5,707 nt of DNA from an uncultured Eubacteriales bacterium. Lineage in GTDB: Bacteria; Bacillota; Clostridia; Christensenellales; UBA1242. The notes beneath the pieces are model-generated. The model had not been told where the DNA came from. It searched no databases and worked only from the letters and a program-made list of their open reading frames with translations. This document shows positions 5,425 to 5,707 of the stretch, piece by piece; the stretch's first letter is position 1, and the number at the start of each line of letters is the position of its first letter. Location of the stretch: assembly GCA_949067325.1 (NCBI GenBank), contig CARTDZ010000028.1, positions 7,667 to 13,373 on the forward strand. The letters are read 5' to 3'. The translations under genes and the position numbers were made by a program.

Positions 5425-5707
5425 ATGGCAGAACAATTTAATAGAAGTAAACCACACGTAAACGTTGGTACAATCGGCCACGTTGACCACGGTAAAACAA
5501 CTCTTACTGCAGCAATCACAATGTATTCAGCTGCAAAGGGTTTCGCAGAAAAAATGAGATATGACCAAATCGACAAAGCCCCAGAAGAAAAGGCTAGAGG
5601 TATCACAATCAACACCTCTCACGTAGAGTATCAAACAGACTCTCGTCACTACGCACACGTAGACTGCCCAGGCCACGCTGACTATGTTAAAAACATGATC
5701 ACAGGTG
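5425..5707 (+). CDS. tuf: Translation elongation factor Tu (EF-Tu), N-terminal part (3' truncated by window)
   Basis: EF-Tu brings aminoacyl-tRNA to the ribosomal A site as a GTP complex and is usually among the most abundant proteins in the cell. The first 94 codons of about 395-400 are visible and cover the start of the G domain. G1 is GHVDHGKT (18-25), G2 is RGIT (58-61, switch I), and G3 is DCPGH (80-84) with the catalytic His84. [16 protein letters not shown] and [18 protein letters not shown] are standard EF-Tu sequence, with INTSHVEY where many Gram-positive homologues have ISTAHVEY. ATG 5425 follows the best SD in the window (AAGGAG, 5411-5416) at 8 nt. It is the fourth gene of the str cluster in its normal order and has its own promoter as well as possible read-through from fusA. 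Confidence 0.98.
   Translation, partial: MAEQFNRSKPHVNVGTIGHVDHGKTTLTAAITMYSAAKGFAEKMRYDQIDKAPEEKARGITINTSHVEYQTDSRHYAHVDCPGHADYVKNMITG

Overview
The window looks like chromosomal DNA of an AT-rich, low-GC Gram-positive-type bacterium (Firmicutes or Clostridia-like). The reasons are the AT-rich spacers, near-consensus sigma-A type promoters, SD-led starts, intrinsic terminators, and the sequences of S12, S7, EF-G and EF-Tu. The standard code fits: Trp is TGG and no in-frame TGA is read through. I cannot name the species.

Layout, all on the + strand. (1) 3-542: the 3' end of ligA (NAD-dependent DNA ligase; HhH region and BRCT domain), cut by the window edge. (2) 543-1815: an AT-rich spacer, then two tandem copies of a ~600-bp module. 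Each copy has its own TTGACA/TATAAT promoter, SD, a 134-codon gene for an unrecognised small protein with two predicted membrane segments, and a near-identical terminator. The two proteins have identical ends but a strongly diverged membrane core. The second promoter carries an uninterrupted run of 8 C in a 15-nt spacer. (3) 1789-5287: the str operon, rpsL-rpsG-fusA (S12, S7, EF-G). Its consensus promoter (TTGACA-17-TATAAT) is embedded in the terminator of the second small gene. A ~230-nt leader follows, with a strong internal intrinsic terminator and two alternative pairings that look like a transcription attenuator. (4) 5364-5707: a separate extended -10 promoter and the first 94 codons of tuf (EF-Tu).

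The translation genes work together: S12 and S7 are 30S subunit proteins, EF-Tu delivers aminoacyl-tRNA and EF-G drives translocation. Unusual points are the location of the str operon directly after ligA and the duplicated membrane genes (rpoBC is not immediately upstream), the long structured rpsG-fusA spacer, and hairpins set just before the SDs of rpsL, rpsG and fusA.

The best candidates for something undescribed are the rpsL leader attenuator (1824-2052) and the duplicated two-TM module with a possible slippage-prone promoter (612-1815). All RNA-structure claims come from hand pairing, without energy calculation or homologue comparison.
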